A DNA stretch of 64,000 bases from Pseudomonas wenzhouensis. Its GTDB lineage: Bacteria > Pseudomonadota > Gammaproteobacteria > Pseudomonadales > Pseudomonadaceae. The stretch lies in assembly GCF_021029445.1 (NCBI RefSeq), contig NZ_CP072610.1:2356001-2420000 (forward strand), written 5' to 3'. This document shows positions 35,360 to 44,610 of this stretch, in pieces; position 1 is the first letter of the stretch, and each line of letters begins with the position of its first letter. The notes under the pieces are model-generated. The model searched no databases. It was not told the DNA's origin and saw only the letters and a list, made by a program, of their open reading frames with translations. Both the position numbers and the translations under genes were made by a program.

Positions 35360-35382
35360 AACTGGGTACGCCGCTGGCGGGC

Positions 35383-36249
35383 TCAGCGCTGCATCCCCCA
35401 GCGCTTGACGGTCACCCGCTCGACCGTGGCGAACACCAGGTTCTCCACCAGCAGGCCAATCAGGATCACCGCTGCCAGGCCGGCGAAGACCTTGTCGGTG
35501 TACAGCTTGTTACGGTTCTGGAAGATGTACCAGCCCAGGCCGCCCTTGCCGCTGGAGGCGCCGAACACCAGCTCGGCGGCGATCAGCGTGCGCCAGGCAA
35601 AGGCCCAGCCGATCTTCAACCCCGAGAGGATCGACGGCAGCGCTGCCGGAATCAGGATGAACAGCACGAAGCGCAGGCCCCTGAGGCCGTAGTTGCGCCC
35701 GGCCATGCGCTGGGTCTCGGAGACGCCGAGAAAGCCGGCGTAGGTGTTCAGCGCCAGTGCCCAGAGCACCGAATGCACCAGCACGAATATCAGGCTGTTC
35801 TCGCCCAGGCCGAACCACAGCAGCGACAGCGGCAGCAGCGCGATGGCCGGCAGCGGGTTGAACATCGAGGTCAGGGTCGACAGCAGGTCGCGGCCCAGTT
35901 GGGTCGACACCGCCAGGGTGGTGAGCAGGAAGGCCAGGACGATGCCGAGCAGATAACCCTTGACCAGCACCGACAGCGAGATCGCCACCTTTTCCAGCAG
36001 CTCGCCGCTGCCGATGCCCTCGAAGAAAGCCTTGGCCGTCTGCAGGAAGCTGGGCAGTAGCAGGTCATTGCCCTGGTAACGTGCCGCCAGCTCCCAGATC
36101 AGTGCCAGCACCAGCAGGATCAGCGTCTTGCGCAGCCAGCCCTGTTGCCACAGACGCTGCAGCAACGGCAGCTCACGTTCCAGCTTGAGATCCGGCAGCG
36201 GCTGCAGGGAAATTTCGTAATCGTCTCGGCGTGCGGGGGAAAGACTCAT
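35383..36249 (-). CDS. ABC permease, AtsB/SsuC-like
   Basis: Encodes 288 residues. A hydrophilic 35-residue N-terminus precedes six membrane helices, and the coupling loop lies in 'RMAGRNYGLRGLRFVLFILI'. It belongs to the nitrate/sulfonate/taurine permease family. Gene order (dioxygenase, binding protein, ATPase, permease) resembles the sulfate-ester AtsK-AtsR-AtsB-AtsC set and a similar P. aeruginosa cluster. It ends the operon. Confidence 0.88.
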   Translation of the reverse strand: MSLSPARRDDYEISLQPLPDLKLERELPLLQRLWQQGWLRKTLILLVLALIWELAARYQGNDLLLPSFLQTAKAFFEGIGSGELLEKVAISLSVLVKGYLLGIVLAFLLTTLAVSTQLGRDLLSTLTSMFNPLPAIALLPLSLLWFGLGENSLIFVLVHSVLWALALNTYAGFLGVSETQRMAGRNYGLRGLRFVLFILIPAALPSILSGLKIGWAFAWRTLIAAELVFGASSGKGGLGWYIFQNRNKLYTDKVFAGLAAVILIGLLVENLVFATVERVTVKRWGMQR

Positions 36250-36261
36250 TGTGCACGCTCC

Positions 36262-37131
36262 TCAGTAGGCAATGCGGATGTCATGGAAGCCCAGCTCGGC
36301 AGCGGCGCGTGCGCCCTCCTCGCTGTCCGCCTCGAACAACAGGCGATGGATGCGGTGTGCGGTCTGCTGGAACGCTGTACCACCCAGGCTGTGCAGGTCG
36401 AACTGATGGCTGCCCACCTCCGCCCGCACCCGCCCCGGATGCGGCGATAGCAGCAGGATGCGATTGCCGACGATCAACGCTTCCTCGATGGAATGGGTGA
36501 CGAACAACAGGGTGAAGCGCACCTCCTCCCACAGCGCCAAAAGCTCTTCCTGCATCTTGCGGCGGGTCAGCGCGTCGAGCGCGGCGAAGGGCTCGTCCAT
36601 CAGCAGGATCTTCGGCTGCATGGCCAGTGCGCGGGCGATGGCCACGCGTGCCTTCATGCCGCCGGACAGGGTGTGCGGGTAAGCGTCGGCAAAGGCGGCC
36701 AGGCCGACCTTCCCCAGATAATGCAGGGCCCGTTCTTCGGCCTCCTTGCGCCCCAGAGTGCGCGAGGCCAGCAGTGGAAACATGACGTTCTGCTTGACCG
36801 TCTTCCACGGTGGCAACTGGTCGAATTCCTGGAACACCACGATGCGATCCGGGCCGGGCTCGCGCACCTCGGCGCCATCCAGGCGAATGCGGCCGCCGAC
36901 CGGCTCGATAAAACCGGCCACGGCCTTGAGCAGCGTGGACTTGCCGCACCCCGAAGGGCCAAGCAGCACGAAACGGTCGGCGCGATCCACCTCGAAGCTC
37001 ACTTCGTGGGTGGCGCGCACCACGCGCTGCGGGGTGCGGTATTCGAGGCTGACCTTCTCCACCTGCAGCACGGTGTCGAATACGCCAGGACTGACAATGC
37101 TGGCCGTATGGCCTTGCAGAGCGGCATTCAT
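36262..37131 (-). CDS. ABC ATPase, AtsC/TauB-like
   Basis: Encodes 289 residues: Walker A 'LLGPSGCGKSTLL' (~60-72), signature 'LSGGMKARVAIARAL' (~157-171), Walker B 'ILLMDEPFAALDAL', and H-loop 'VTHSIEEAL'. A C-terminal extension of ~40 residues follows the ATPase core and may be regulatory. The start at 37131 lies 4 bp after the binding protein stop; the permease follows after 12 bp. Confidence 0.9.
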   Translation of the reverse strand: MNAALQGHTASIVSPGVFDTVLQVEKVSLEYRTPQRVVRATHEVSFEVDRADRFVLLGPSGCGKSTLLKAVAGFIEPVGGRIRLDGAEVREPGPDRIVVFQEFDQLPPWKTVKQNVMFPLLASRTLGRKEAEERALHYLGKVGLAAFADAYPHTLSGGMKARVAIARALAMQPKILLMDEPFAALDALTRRKMQEELLALWEEVRFTLLFVTHSIEEALIVGNRILLLSPHPGRVRAEVGSHQFDLHSLGGTAFQQTAHRIHRLLFEADSEEGARAAAELGFHDIRIAY

Positions 37132-37135
37132 GAGA

Positions 37136-38179
37136 TCAGCTTCCCTCGCCGATGGCGGGATCTGCGAAGAAGTAGTCCTGCCAGGAGGCCGGCTTGTGCT
37201 TGATCGCCCCAACGCGCTGGAGGAACTCGGCCAGCGGGTAGGTGTTGGTCGGCGTCACGCTGAACTGGAAGCGCTCGTTGTCGATGATCTTCAGCAGCTC
37301 CTCGCGGCTGATCTTGGCGCCGGTCACGCGGATGTAGGTGTCGGCGGCCGCACCCTTGTCGTTCTGGGCGAAATCGGCAGCCTCGGCCAGTGCAGCGACG
37401 AAAGCCTTGTAGGTTCTGGGGTTGTCGTTGCGGAATTTCTCGGTGGTGTAGAGCACGGTCGGCGAATTCGGGCCGAGCAGCTCGTAGGTGTCGAGCACCA
37501 CATGCACATTGGGGTTTTCCAGCGCCTGGTTCTGGAACGGCGGGTTGGAAAAGTGCCCGGTCAGCTCGGTGCCGCCAGACAACAGCGAGGCCGTGGCATC
37601 CGGGTGCGGCAGCGCCACGGTGTACTTGTCGAGGCGGTCGAACGCCTTGTCGCCCCACTGCTTGGCAGCGGCGTACTGGAGGAAGCGCGACTGCACCGAG
37701 ACGCCCACCGCCGGCACGGCGATGCGATCCTTCTCGGTGAAGTCGGCGATGGTCTTGACCTTGGGGTTGTTGCTCAGCAGGTAATAGGGGAAGTTGCCCA
37801 GCGAGGCCACGCCCTTGACGTTCTGCTTGCCGTGGGTGCGATCCCAGACGGTGAGCAGCGGGCCGATGCCGGCACCGGCAATGTCGATGACGCCGGACAG
37901 CAGCGCATCGTTGATCGCCGCGCCGCCGGAGAGCTGCTGCCAGTCGACCTCGATCTCCAGGCCGTCGGCCTTGCCGTGTTTCTCGATCAACTGCTGGTCA
38001 CGCACCACATTGAGCAGCAGGTAGACGATACCGAACTGCTCGGCGATGCGAATCTGCCCCTCGGCCTGCGCCGTCTGAGGTGCTGCCAGCGAGCCTGCCA
38101 GCAGGCTCAGGGAAAGACCGATACCGCTGGCCAGCCGGCCAAAACGTGGAATGAAGGGAAAGCGTTTACCTAGAGACAT
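37136..38179 (-). CDS. ABC substrate-binding protein, AtsR/TauA-like
   Basis: Encodes 347 residues. Long signal peptide, probably cut after '...APQTAQAEG' (~residue 40). The mature protein begins 'QIRIAEQFGIVYLLLNVVRD' and contains 'LLSGVIDIAGAGIGPLLTVW', in line with nitrate/sulfonate/taurine-binding proteins. It is second in the operon after the dioxygenase gene (53-bp gap), which points to import of a sulfonate or sulfate ester that the dioxygenase then cleaves. Confidence 0.88.
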   Translation of the reverse strand: MSLGKRFPFIPRFGRLASGIGLSLSLLAGSLAAPQTAQAEGQIRIAEQFGIVYLLLNVVRDQQLIEKHGKADGLEIEVDWQQLSGGAAINDALLSGVIDIAGAGIGPLLTVWDRTHGKQNVKGVASLGNFPYYLLSNNPKVKTIADFTEKDRIAVPAVGVSVQSRFLQYAAAKQWGDKAFDRLDKYTVALPHPDATASLLSGGTELTGHFSNPPFQNQALENPNVHVVLDTYELLGPNSPTVLYTTEKFRNDNPRTYKAFVAALAEAADFAQNDKGAAADTYIRVTGAKISREELLKIIDNERFQFSVTPTNTYPLAEFLQRVGAIKHKPASWQDYFFADPAIGEGS

Positions 38180-38232
38180 GGTGTGACTCCATTCGGATGC
38201 ACGCGAAAAGGGAATTAGGGGGTTGCGGTTAA

Positions 38233-39123
38233 TCAGAACGGCGCGTCGCCCTGGATGGTCGTGCGGTGCATGCGCCGGCGCAGTTGGCTCGGGCAACCGG
38301 TAGCCAGATGGATCAGCGCGCGGTTGTCCCAGAACACCAGGTCATGCGGCTGCCACTGGTGGCGGTAGATGAACTCGGGGCGGGCGCTGTGGGCATAGAG
38401 TTCGGCGAGAATTTGCCGGCTCTCGTCCTCGGGAACGTCGAGAATATGGGTGGTGAAGTTCTCGTTGACGAACAATCCCTTGCGCCCGGTTTCCGGGTGG
38501 GTGCGTACCACCGGATGCACCACTGCCTTGACTTCGGCCAATTGCGCCTCGGTCAGCGTCGGGCGGTGAACACCGGCGAACACTTGATCGGCATAGCGCG
38601 CGGTGTAGGAATGCGCGGCGCGTTTGCCGTCGATGGCCTGACGCAGCGCGGCGGGCAGGGTTTCATAGGCCAGTTGCTGGCTGGCGAACAGCGTATCGCC
38701 GCCCTCCTCCGGCAGCTCCTGGGCCAGCAGCATGGAACCGAGGCTGGGAAGCTCCTTGTAGGACAGATCCGAATGCCAGAACTTGCCCGCATCGCCCAGA
38801 CCGATGGGCTGACCGTTCTCGATGATGTTGGAGATGATGAAGATCTCCGAGTGATTGCTGAGCAGGAACTGCCTGAGCACATGGATCTGCAATGGGCCAA
38901 AACGGCGGCTGAAGGCGATCTGCTGTTCGGGGGTGATGCGCTGGTCACGGAACACCAGCAGCGCATGATCGAGATGGGCGCGATGGATGCGGGCGAAGTC
39001 CTCATCGCTCAGCGGCCGGGTCAGATCCAGACCGATGATCTCGGCGCCCAGGGGCGCATCGAAGGGGCGAATTGCGAACGACTGCGCCGACGTCGCAGAG
39101 GGGGTATGAGCTACTGCCGACAT
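38233..39123 (-). CDS. TauD/AtsK-family Fe(II)/2-oxoglutarate dioxygenase
   Basis: Encodes 296 residues. The iron triad is visible: H-x-D in 'FWHSDLSYKE' (~112) and the distal His in 'FWDNRALIHLATG' (~268); the Arg for 2-oxoglutarate is in 'RRRMHRTTIQG'. Family members oxidise taurine or alkyl sulfate esters, releasing sulfite or sulfate in the cytosol. The start at 39123 has GGAG six bases upstream; the ATG at 39135 does not. First gene of the minus-strand ABC operon. Confidence 0.9.
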   Translation of the reverse strand: MSAVAHTPSATSAQSFAIRPFDAPLGAEIIGLDLTRPLSDEDFARIHRAHLDHALLVFRDQRITPEQQIAFSRRFGPLQIHVLRQFLLSNHSEIFIISNIIENGQPIGLGDAGKFWHSDLSYKELPSLGSMLLAQELPEEGGDTLFASQQLAYETLPAALRQAIDGKRAAHSYTARYADQVFAGVHRPTLTEAQLAEVKAVVHPVVRTHPETGRKGLFVNENFTTHILDVPEDESRQILAELYAHSARPEFIYRHQWQPHDLVFWDNRALIHLATGCPSQLRRRMHRTTIQGDAPF

Positions 39124-39449
39124 AGAAAACTCCATGCAAGGGCGCCAATCGGCGCATCACTTTGACCGGCCGTGGTGTCGGCCATGTGTTCAGTGCGGCG
39201 CGCCGATTGGTCGGCAGGTACGCATGGGTTTAACTTCATAGGTATAAGAAAATTATTTTAAATACCTTTTAATCATATCCATATGATCCATAAGCGAGTC
39301 ATCCGTACGCCTGCGCATGCTGCAAATGCGCGGCACCATCGGGGCAGACACAGCTGCATGGCCAGCCTCTGCGGATCGACCGAGCACTGCCAGTGCTCTC
39401 TCGCCGCAGTGGCTGGCTGCAATCACGCAGCCGTATATGGCCGTATGAC
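39124..39449. promoter_or_regulatory. Intergenic region upstream of the dioxygenase operon, with palindrome
   Basis: A 326-bp region; 39230-39290 is strongly AT-rich. It contains a perfect palindrome ATCATAT-CC-ATATGAT (39272-39287) and a looser repeat AGGTAT...ATACCT (39240-39245, 39262-39267), about 110-165 bp before the dioxygenase start. These are candidate operator or promoter elements. The remaining part next to the PLP enzyme gene shows no coding signal. Confidence 0.5.
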
Positions 39450-40640
39450 TCAGAGACGATTCAGCGCCTGGATGAAGTCTTCAACGATATCCTCGGCATC
39501 CTCGATACCGACTGATACACGAATGGTGCCGTCGTGGATGTCGAGGCTGCTCAAGGTCTCGGCCGACAGTGCACGGTGCGAGGTCTTGCCGGGGTGGGTG
39601 ATGCTGCTGGCTACGCCCGCCAGCGAGGGCGCAAAGGCGGTGTACTGCAATTCGCGGATCAGCCGATCCACATCTTCCAGGCCACCTTTGAGGGTGAAGC
39701 TGAGCATCCCGGAATACCCCTTGCGGAACAGTCGCTGCGCCAGGGCATGATCCGGGTGCGAAGCCAGGCCTGGGTAGTACACCTTGGCCACCCGCGGGTG
39801 CGCCTGCAGCGCTTCGGCCAGTACCAGGGCATTGCTGGAATGGGCGCGCATGCGCAGGGCCAGGGTTTTCGCACCACGGAAGGTCAGCCAGGCCTCGAAG
39901 GGGCTGGCGCTGCCGCCGGCATTGATCTGGAAGCGCCTCGCCTGCGCCACCCATTCGGCATCGCCGACCAGGATGCCGCCCGTGGCGTCACTGTGCCCGT
40001 TGAGGTATTTGGTGGTGCTGTGCAGTACCAGATCGGCGCCATCGGCCAACGGTTGGTACAGCGCCGGCGAGAGAAAGGTATTGTCGACCAGCAGCTTCAG
40101 GTCATGCGCCTTGGCCAGGCGCGCCAGCGCCGGAATATCACTGATCCGTACCAACGGGTTGGAGGCAGTCTCGGTGTAGATCAGCCGGGTACTGGGCGTA
40201 ATCGCCGCCTGCACTGCGGTCAGGTCGTTGATGTCCACCAGGGTGGCACTGATGCCAAAACGGCTTAGTTCACGCTCGATCAGACTCTGCGTGGTGCCAT
40301 ACAGCTCGCGGCTGGCGATCAGGTGATCCCCGGCACTGAGCCGGCCAAGCAGCGCGGCGCTGACCGAGGCCATCCCGGAGGCCGAGAACAATGCTGCTGC
40401 ACCGCCCTCCAGGTCACGAATCAGTTCTTCCAGCGCACTGGTGTTGGGATTACCCAGGCGCGTGTACATGTAGTTGTCGGGGTTGCCCGCGAGAAAGTCG
40501 TCGACCTGCTCCAGCGAGTCATAGACGAACACCGACGTTTCGTAGATCGGCAGGGTCTTGGCACGGGTGACCATACGCTGGTCGACCGCAACGCCACTGT
40601 GTACCGCGCGGGTAGACACCCCAGGCAGTCGTTCACTCAT
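39450..40640 (-). CDS. Cys/Met-metabolism PLP-dependent enzyme (cystathionine gamma-synthase/lyase-like)
   Basis: Encodes 396 residues of the trans-sulfuration fold: 'YTRLGNPNTSALEELIRDLE' for cofactor and substrate contacts, 'ALFSASGMASVSAAL', and the PLP Lys in 'LVLHSTTKYLNGHSDATGG' (Lys ~207). The family includes cystathionine gamma-synthase, cystathionine gamma-lyase, methionine gamma-lyase and homocysteine synthase; sequence alone does not decide. Being next to metQ and sulfur-scavenging operons, it may interconvert sulfur amino acids. Start at 40640 with GGAGATTGTT upstream. Confidence 0.88.
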   Translation of the reverse strand: MSERLPGVSTRAVHSGVAVDQRMVTRAKTLPIYETSVFVYDSLEQVDDFLAGNPDNYMYTRLGNPNTSALEELIRDLEGGAAALFSASGMASVSAALLGRLSAGDHLIASRELYGTTQSLIERELSRFGISATLVDINDLTAVQAAITPSTRLIYTETASNPLVRISDIPALARLAKAHDLKLLVDNTFLSPALYQPLADGADLVLHSTTKYLNGHSDATGGILVGDAEWVAQARRFQINAGGSASPFEAWLTFRGAKTLALRMRAHSSNALVLAEALQAHPRVAKVYYPGLASHPDHALAQRLFRKGYSGMLSFTLKGGLEDVDRLIRELQYTAFAPSLAGVASSITHPGKTSHRALSAETLSSLDIHDGTIRVSVGIEDAEDIVEDFIQALNRL

Positions 40641-40699
40641 AACAATCTCCACGATTCAGGCTTGAGAAGCGACGGCGAAGCATACCTGGCCGAATGGCC

Positions 40700-40735
40700 A
40701 AAAAAGAACGCCGAGCCAGCTAAGCCGGCTCGGCG
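40700..40735 (-). terminator. Intrinsic terminator after metQ
   Basis: Minus strand: stem CGCCGAGCC / GGCTCGGCG (9 bp, nine-base loop) followed by TTCTTTTTT. It is downstream of metQ and just upstream of the PLP enzyme gene, so the two are probably separate transcripts. Confidence 0.88.
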
Positions 40736-40892
40736 TAGGCGCAAACCTGTTCAAACAGGTTCACGGGCGTGTTCAACGAAGGCAGCCCAGGTATTGCGGG
40801 GTCTCCGGCTTGCCTCCTGTGCAGCAGTGACGGGTGTTTCAGTCAATCCACTGCGCTGCCAAGCCCCAGCCCCAGCCGCCGTATAAATCCGA

Positions 40893-41675
40893 TCAGAAAG
40901 CCGGCAGCACCGCACCCTCGTAACGTTTCTCGATGAAGGCTTTGACTTGCGGGCTGGTCAGCGCGGCGGAAAGCTTCTTGATCGCCTCGCTGTCCTGGTT
41001 GTCCGGGCGCGCCACCAGGTAGTTGACGTAGGGCGAGTCGCTCCCCTCGATCGCCAGCGCATCGCGCTTGGGATTGAGCTTGGCCTCCAGCGCGTAGTTG
41101 GTGTTGATCAGTGCCAGGTCCACCTGATTCAACACACGCGGCACGGTAGCCGCCTCCAGCTCGCGGAATTTGAAGTTGCGCGGGTTATCGACGATATCAC
41201 GCGGCAGTGCCTGGGCACTGTTGGGGTCCTTGAGGGTCAGCAGGCCGGCTTTCTGCAGCAGCAGCAAGGCCCGGCCGGTGGTGCTGACTTCGTTGGGGAT
41301 GGCGATGGTGGCCCCGTTCGGCAGCTCGTCGAGAGATTTGTACTTGGCCGAATAGGCGCCGAAAGGCTCGACGTGTACGCCCTGCACGATCACCAGTTCG
41401 GTACCGCGCTGCGCATTGAAGGTGTCCAGGTACGGCTTGGTCTGGAAGTAGTTGGCATCCAGATTCTTCTGGCTGACCTGCAGGTTGGGTTGCACGTAGT
41501 CGGTGAAGACCTTGATATCCAGATCCACGCCTTGCTTGGCCAGCTCGGGTTTGATCAGTTCGAGGATTTCGGCGTGCGGCACCGGGGTGGCAGCCACGCT
41601 CAGCTTTTCGCCAGCGTGGGCCAGGGAGGCAGTCAGGGCAGCGGCCAGGGCAGTCAGCAGCAGAGTCTTCTTCAT
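40893..41675 (-). CDS. metQ: MetQ-family methionine-binding protein
   Basis: Encodes 260 residues: signal 'MKKTLLLTALAAALTASLAHA', then 'LSVAATPVPHAEILELIKP', 'KNLDANYFQTKPYLDTFNA' and 'TIAIPNEVSTTGRALLLLQ', all NlpA/MetQ hallmarks. There is no lipobox Cys, so it is a soluble periplasmic form. It binds D/L-methionine or a derivative for a MetNI importer; no metN or metI is present in the window, so the partner is elsewhere. Confidence 0.92.
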   Translation of the reverse strand: MKKTLLLTALAAALTASLAHAGEKLSVAATPVPHAEILELIKPELAKQGVDLDIKVFTDYVQPNLQVSQKNLDANYFQTKPYLDTFNAQRGTELVIVQGVHVEPFGAYSAKYKSLDELPNGATIAIPNEVSTTGRALLLLQKAGLLTLKDPNSAQALPRDIVDNPRNFKFRELEAATVPRVLNQVDLALINTNYALEAKLNPKRDALAIEGSDSPYVNYLVARPDNQDSEAIKKLSAALTSPQVKAFIEKRYEGAVLPAF

Positions 41676-41998
41676 GATGTCCTTGTTCTCGGTCTTGGCG
41701 CAGACTGGATCAGCAGTCCGGCGCGTTGGGCAGGTGCCCGGCAGATGTGGCGGGCTGAATGCAACAGTACGGAGAAATGTTTATTCCACAAAATAATTAT
41801 TATTTATTTTCTTATGCAGAAAATTTATTACCGATGACCATGACGCTCTCGAAACAGAGCACGTGCCTGCAGGTGTTTGCGAATATCACGCCCGTCAGTA
41901 CCGCTGGCTGAGCTTCGTGTGTTCAGGCACGTATACCGACCTGGCTGACAAGGGTTTCACTTGCCGGCCTTGGATTGCTCCGATTCGGCCGGCAGCGC
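41676..41998. other. Intergenic region upstream of metQ
   Basis: A 323-bp region. Positions 41775-41830 are very AT-rich (runs of ATTATT) and probably contain the metQ promoter, read leftwards. I see no coding signal, riboswitch fold or terminator elsewhere in it. Confidence 0.45.
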
Positions 41999-43498
41999 TC
42001 AGGTGGAGACGCTGAAGCGCTGACTGAGGGCAATCAATCGGCCCGCCAGTTGGCTGAGTTCCTGACCGTCGCCATCGAGTTCATGAGCGTCTTGTAGATT
42101 ACGCTCAGCGACCTGTTCGATGCTGCCCAGATGCTGGCTGATCTCGGCACTGACTGCAGCCTGCTGGTGGGTTGCGGCTGCGATCAGCTCGTTCATGCGG
42201 GTGATGGCTTCGATGTCTTATGCCACGGCAGCCAGCAACTGCGCGGTGGTGACACTGTCCGTCACGCAACTGCGGACGCTGTCTCGGCTCTGCTGCATGG
42301 CGCTGGCAGCCTGACGGCTGCTTTGCTGCAGCGCGCTGATGATGTTCTGGATCTCGGAAGTCGACAGCGCGGTCTTCTGCGCCAGATTACGCACCTCATC
42401 TGCAACCACGGCAAAGCCTCGCCCCTGCTCACCCGCACGGGCAGCCTCGATGGCTGCATTGAGGGCCAGCAGATTGGTCTGTTCAGCAATGGCGCGAATC
42501 ACCTCGACAACCCTGCCGATCTGCTCCGACTGTAGCGCCAGGGACTGCATCTCGCGCTCAGTTTCATCTATGTGATCCGAGAGTTTGTTGATCTCGCTGC
42601 GCACATGGTCGACTGCGCGGCTGCCCTCCCGTGCCTGTCCATTCACCGCCTGGGCTGCAGTTGCCGCCTCATCGGCATGGCCGGCCACCTCATCGATGGC
42701 TACGCTCATCTGCTGCATCGCGCCACTCATGTAGCGCACCTCGTTTTGCTGGCTGGCAGCCCCCTGACGCAGTTGCTCCGTAGCCTGTACGAGGCTAATG
42801 CTCATGCGTTGCAGACCATGAGTATCCTTGAGCACTTCGCTGACCAGCTCATCGAGCAGGCCAAGGAAATGATTGAAACGCAGCGATACCTTGCCGTTCA
42901 GGCGGCTGCGCACACTGAGATCGATGCCTTTGCTCTCTTCGCTCAACTGCGCGACGGTGTCCATCAGTGCAGCCCCCTCCACCGCCTCGGCATAAGTCTG
43001 GCGCGCGAGATAGATCAGGATTGCCGATTCCAGGACGACATAGAACGCGTGCAGAAAGATCACCGGCCAACTACCGTCGCGTACGACCACCACCCCGACT
43101 TCTTGCAACTGCAGGGCGAAGAAGCTCAGGTGATGTAATGCAATCACCAGAGCCGCCACCGCAATGGGCAGCCAGTCGCGGTAATACACCAGAAAGGCCA
43201 AGAGCACGAAAATACCGAAGTGCATCTCCAGCAAACCGCCACTCTGGTTGATATGCAACGCCGACATGACCATGAAGGCTGCGCCGATGGCACAACGCAG
43301 CAGACGCCGCCCTGGAATCAGCTGATGGAGCGCGGTCATGATCAGCACCGTGCTACCGCCGACCAGCAGTGCCTGTCCCCATGTGCCATGCCAGGCTGCC
43401 AGCCCGAGGGCATAGACGAACATCAGCCAGAGCACACCGAGCATGATGCGATCGGCCTTGCGGTAGTGTTTTTCAATCAGTGACTGCTGGGCACTCAT
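41999..43498 (-). pseudogene. Methyl-accepting chemotaxis protein with multi-helix membrane sensor, interrupted by in-frame stop
   Basis: The frame would encode 499 residues but has a TAA at 42218-42220 (codon 427). The N-terminal ~200 residues form about six membrane helices without a periplasmic domain. Then come a HAMP-like stretch and the signalling helices with the hairpin tip '[20 protein letters not shown]'. The same frame continues after the stop with normal receptor sequence ('MNELIAAATHQQAAVSAEIS') to 41999. A C-to-T change turning CAA (Gln) into TAA explains it. The shortened product (426 residues) keeps the CheA/CheW contact tip but loses the last part of the returning helix, so it is probably impaired. 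Confidence 0.85.
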
Positions 43499-43819
43499 TT
43501 TTCAGTTCTCTGGGCAGACGCTGTGGAAAATAAAGGTGTGAGTCGCGCCGCAAACCTATACAAATTCTATATTTTGTAAATGTTTTGTCCAGCTATATAC
43601 GCACCTGTCGTTGCAACGGACTGTAACGACTCGTGAAAAGCATAGATGCCGAAGTTGCCGACAGATACTGCGAGCAGGACGCTGCATGAAACATCCTCGG
43701 GCAAAGGTCAGGCGCGCCGCATCGCTGCAGCAGCGCTCTGCGCATCCAGGTGATGCACAGACGTATTCTGGGGGGATATCGATGCAGGCTTACCGAGCGC
43801 AGGCACTCGCGTGCAAAGC
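43499..43819. other. Intergenic region upstream of the broken chemoreceptor
   Basis: A 321-bp region with an AT-rich part (43550-43600) that contains ACAAA...TTTGT inverted copies and is probably the chemoreceptor promoter. No convincing gene is seen. Confidence 0.4.
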
Positions 43820-44389
43820 CTAAGATCGCCAACTGCAGAAGCAACCAACAGCCATGCCATTGCCTGCTCTTACTCTGCGTCCAGCAATCAACGCCTCGAG
43901 AATGGGTTCGATGAAACTGTTGCTCGAACTGCAAACCGCCCCTTCGCTGTAGGGGCCGAAATAAGCCAGCTCACCCTCACGATCCCAAATCGCCACGGCA
44001 GGGCTGGCGGGAATGTGCTCGGCGGCGGTCATCCCCAACAGGGGCTGCAACGCCTTCAATGTGATCGGCAACTCACCCTGGCTGCCCGCTTTTTGCGTGA
44101 AGTGAAAGGTCACGTCCGGCGAGGCATAGCGGTCTATCAGATCAGCCAGATGCTGCTGATTACCGGCATTGCATGGGCACGTGGGGTTCCAGAAATGCAC
44201 GATACGGATGGGGCCAGGGCCGGCCATGTCGGCAGGTAACTGCAAGCTGGCACTGTCGAAGAGGGCGAGTTGATCGCTGAAGCTGCGCAGATAGCGCCCC
44301 TCGAACCACCAGAACGCATACAGCATGGCCACCCCCCACACAGCAAGCAGGAGGATTGCCAGGACAAGGTTTCGTCTGGGAGCTGTCAT
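43820..44389 (-). CDS. Membrane-anchored thioredoxin-like protein (DUF6436-like)
   Basis: Encodes 189 residues. One N-terminal membrane helix ('LVLAILLLAVWGVAMLYAFW') is followed by a periplasmic thioredoxin-like fold with 'IRIVHFWNPTCPCNAGNQQH', where the Cys-Pro-Cys sits at the position of the usual redox CxxC. Further Cys lie near the C-terminus ('AVCSSSNSFIEP', 'VGCFCSW'). A redox or metal-binding role in the periplasm is likely. It lies ~220 bp after the hydroxyisourate hydrolase gene and may share its transcript. The start at 44389 follows GGGAGCTGTC. Confidence 0.7.
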   Translation of the reverse strand: MTAPRRNLVLAILLLAVWGVAMLYAFWWFEGRYLRSFSDQLALFDSASLQLPADMAGPGPIRIVHFWNPTCPCNAGNQQHLADLIDRYASPDVTFHFTQKAGSQGELPITLKALQPLLGMTAAEHIPASPAVAIWDREGELAYFGPYSEGAVCSSSNSFIEPILEALIAGRRVRAGNGMAVGCFCSWRS

Positions 44390-44610
44390 TGCCGACCTTC
44401 TGATCAATTGCCCCAGCTTGCCACCGTCGTCCTGAAAACAGAACGTCACCCTGCAGATATTCTGCAGGGCAATAGTGCAGGCTTGGGCATTCTGATCCGC
44501 CATCAGCAGTGGCGTGGCCAGCCAAGCCAACTTGCCTTGAATCTCAGGTGCAAGGAGATGCCCGATCCGCCGGACACCTCCTTGCAGGCTGCACTTAAGC
44601 GCCTGGCACC

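Noticed and set aside
44390..44610. Upstream extension of the thioredoxin-like gene toward hiuH
   Set aside because: The translation is Arg/His/Pro-rich without pattern, and the membrane helix starts right after the ATG at 44389.
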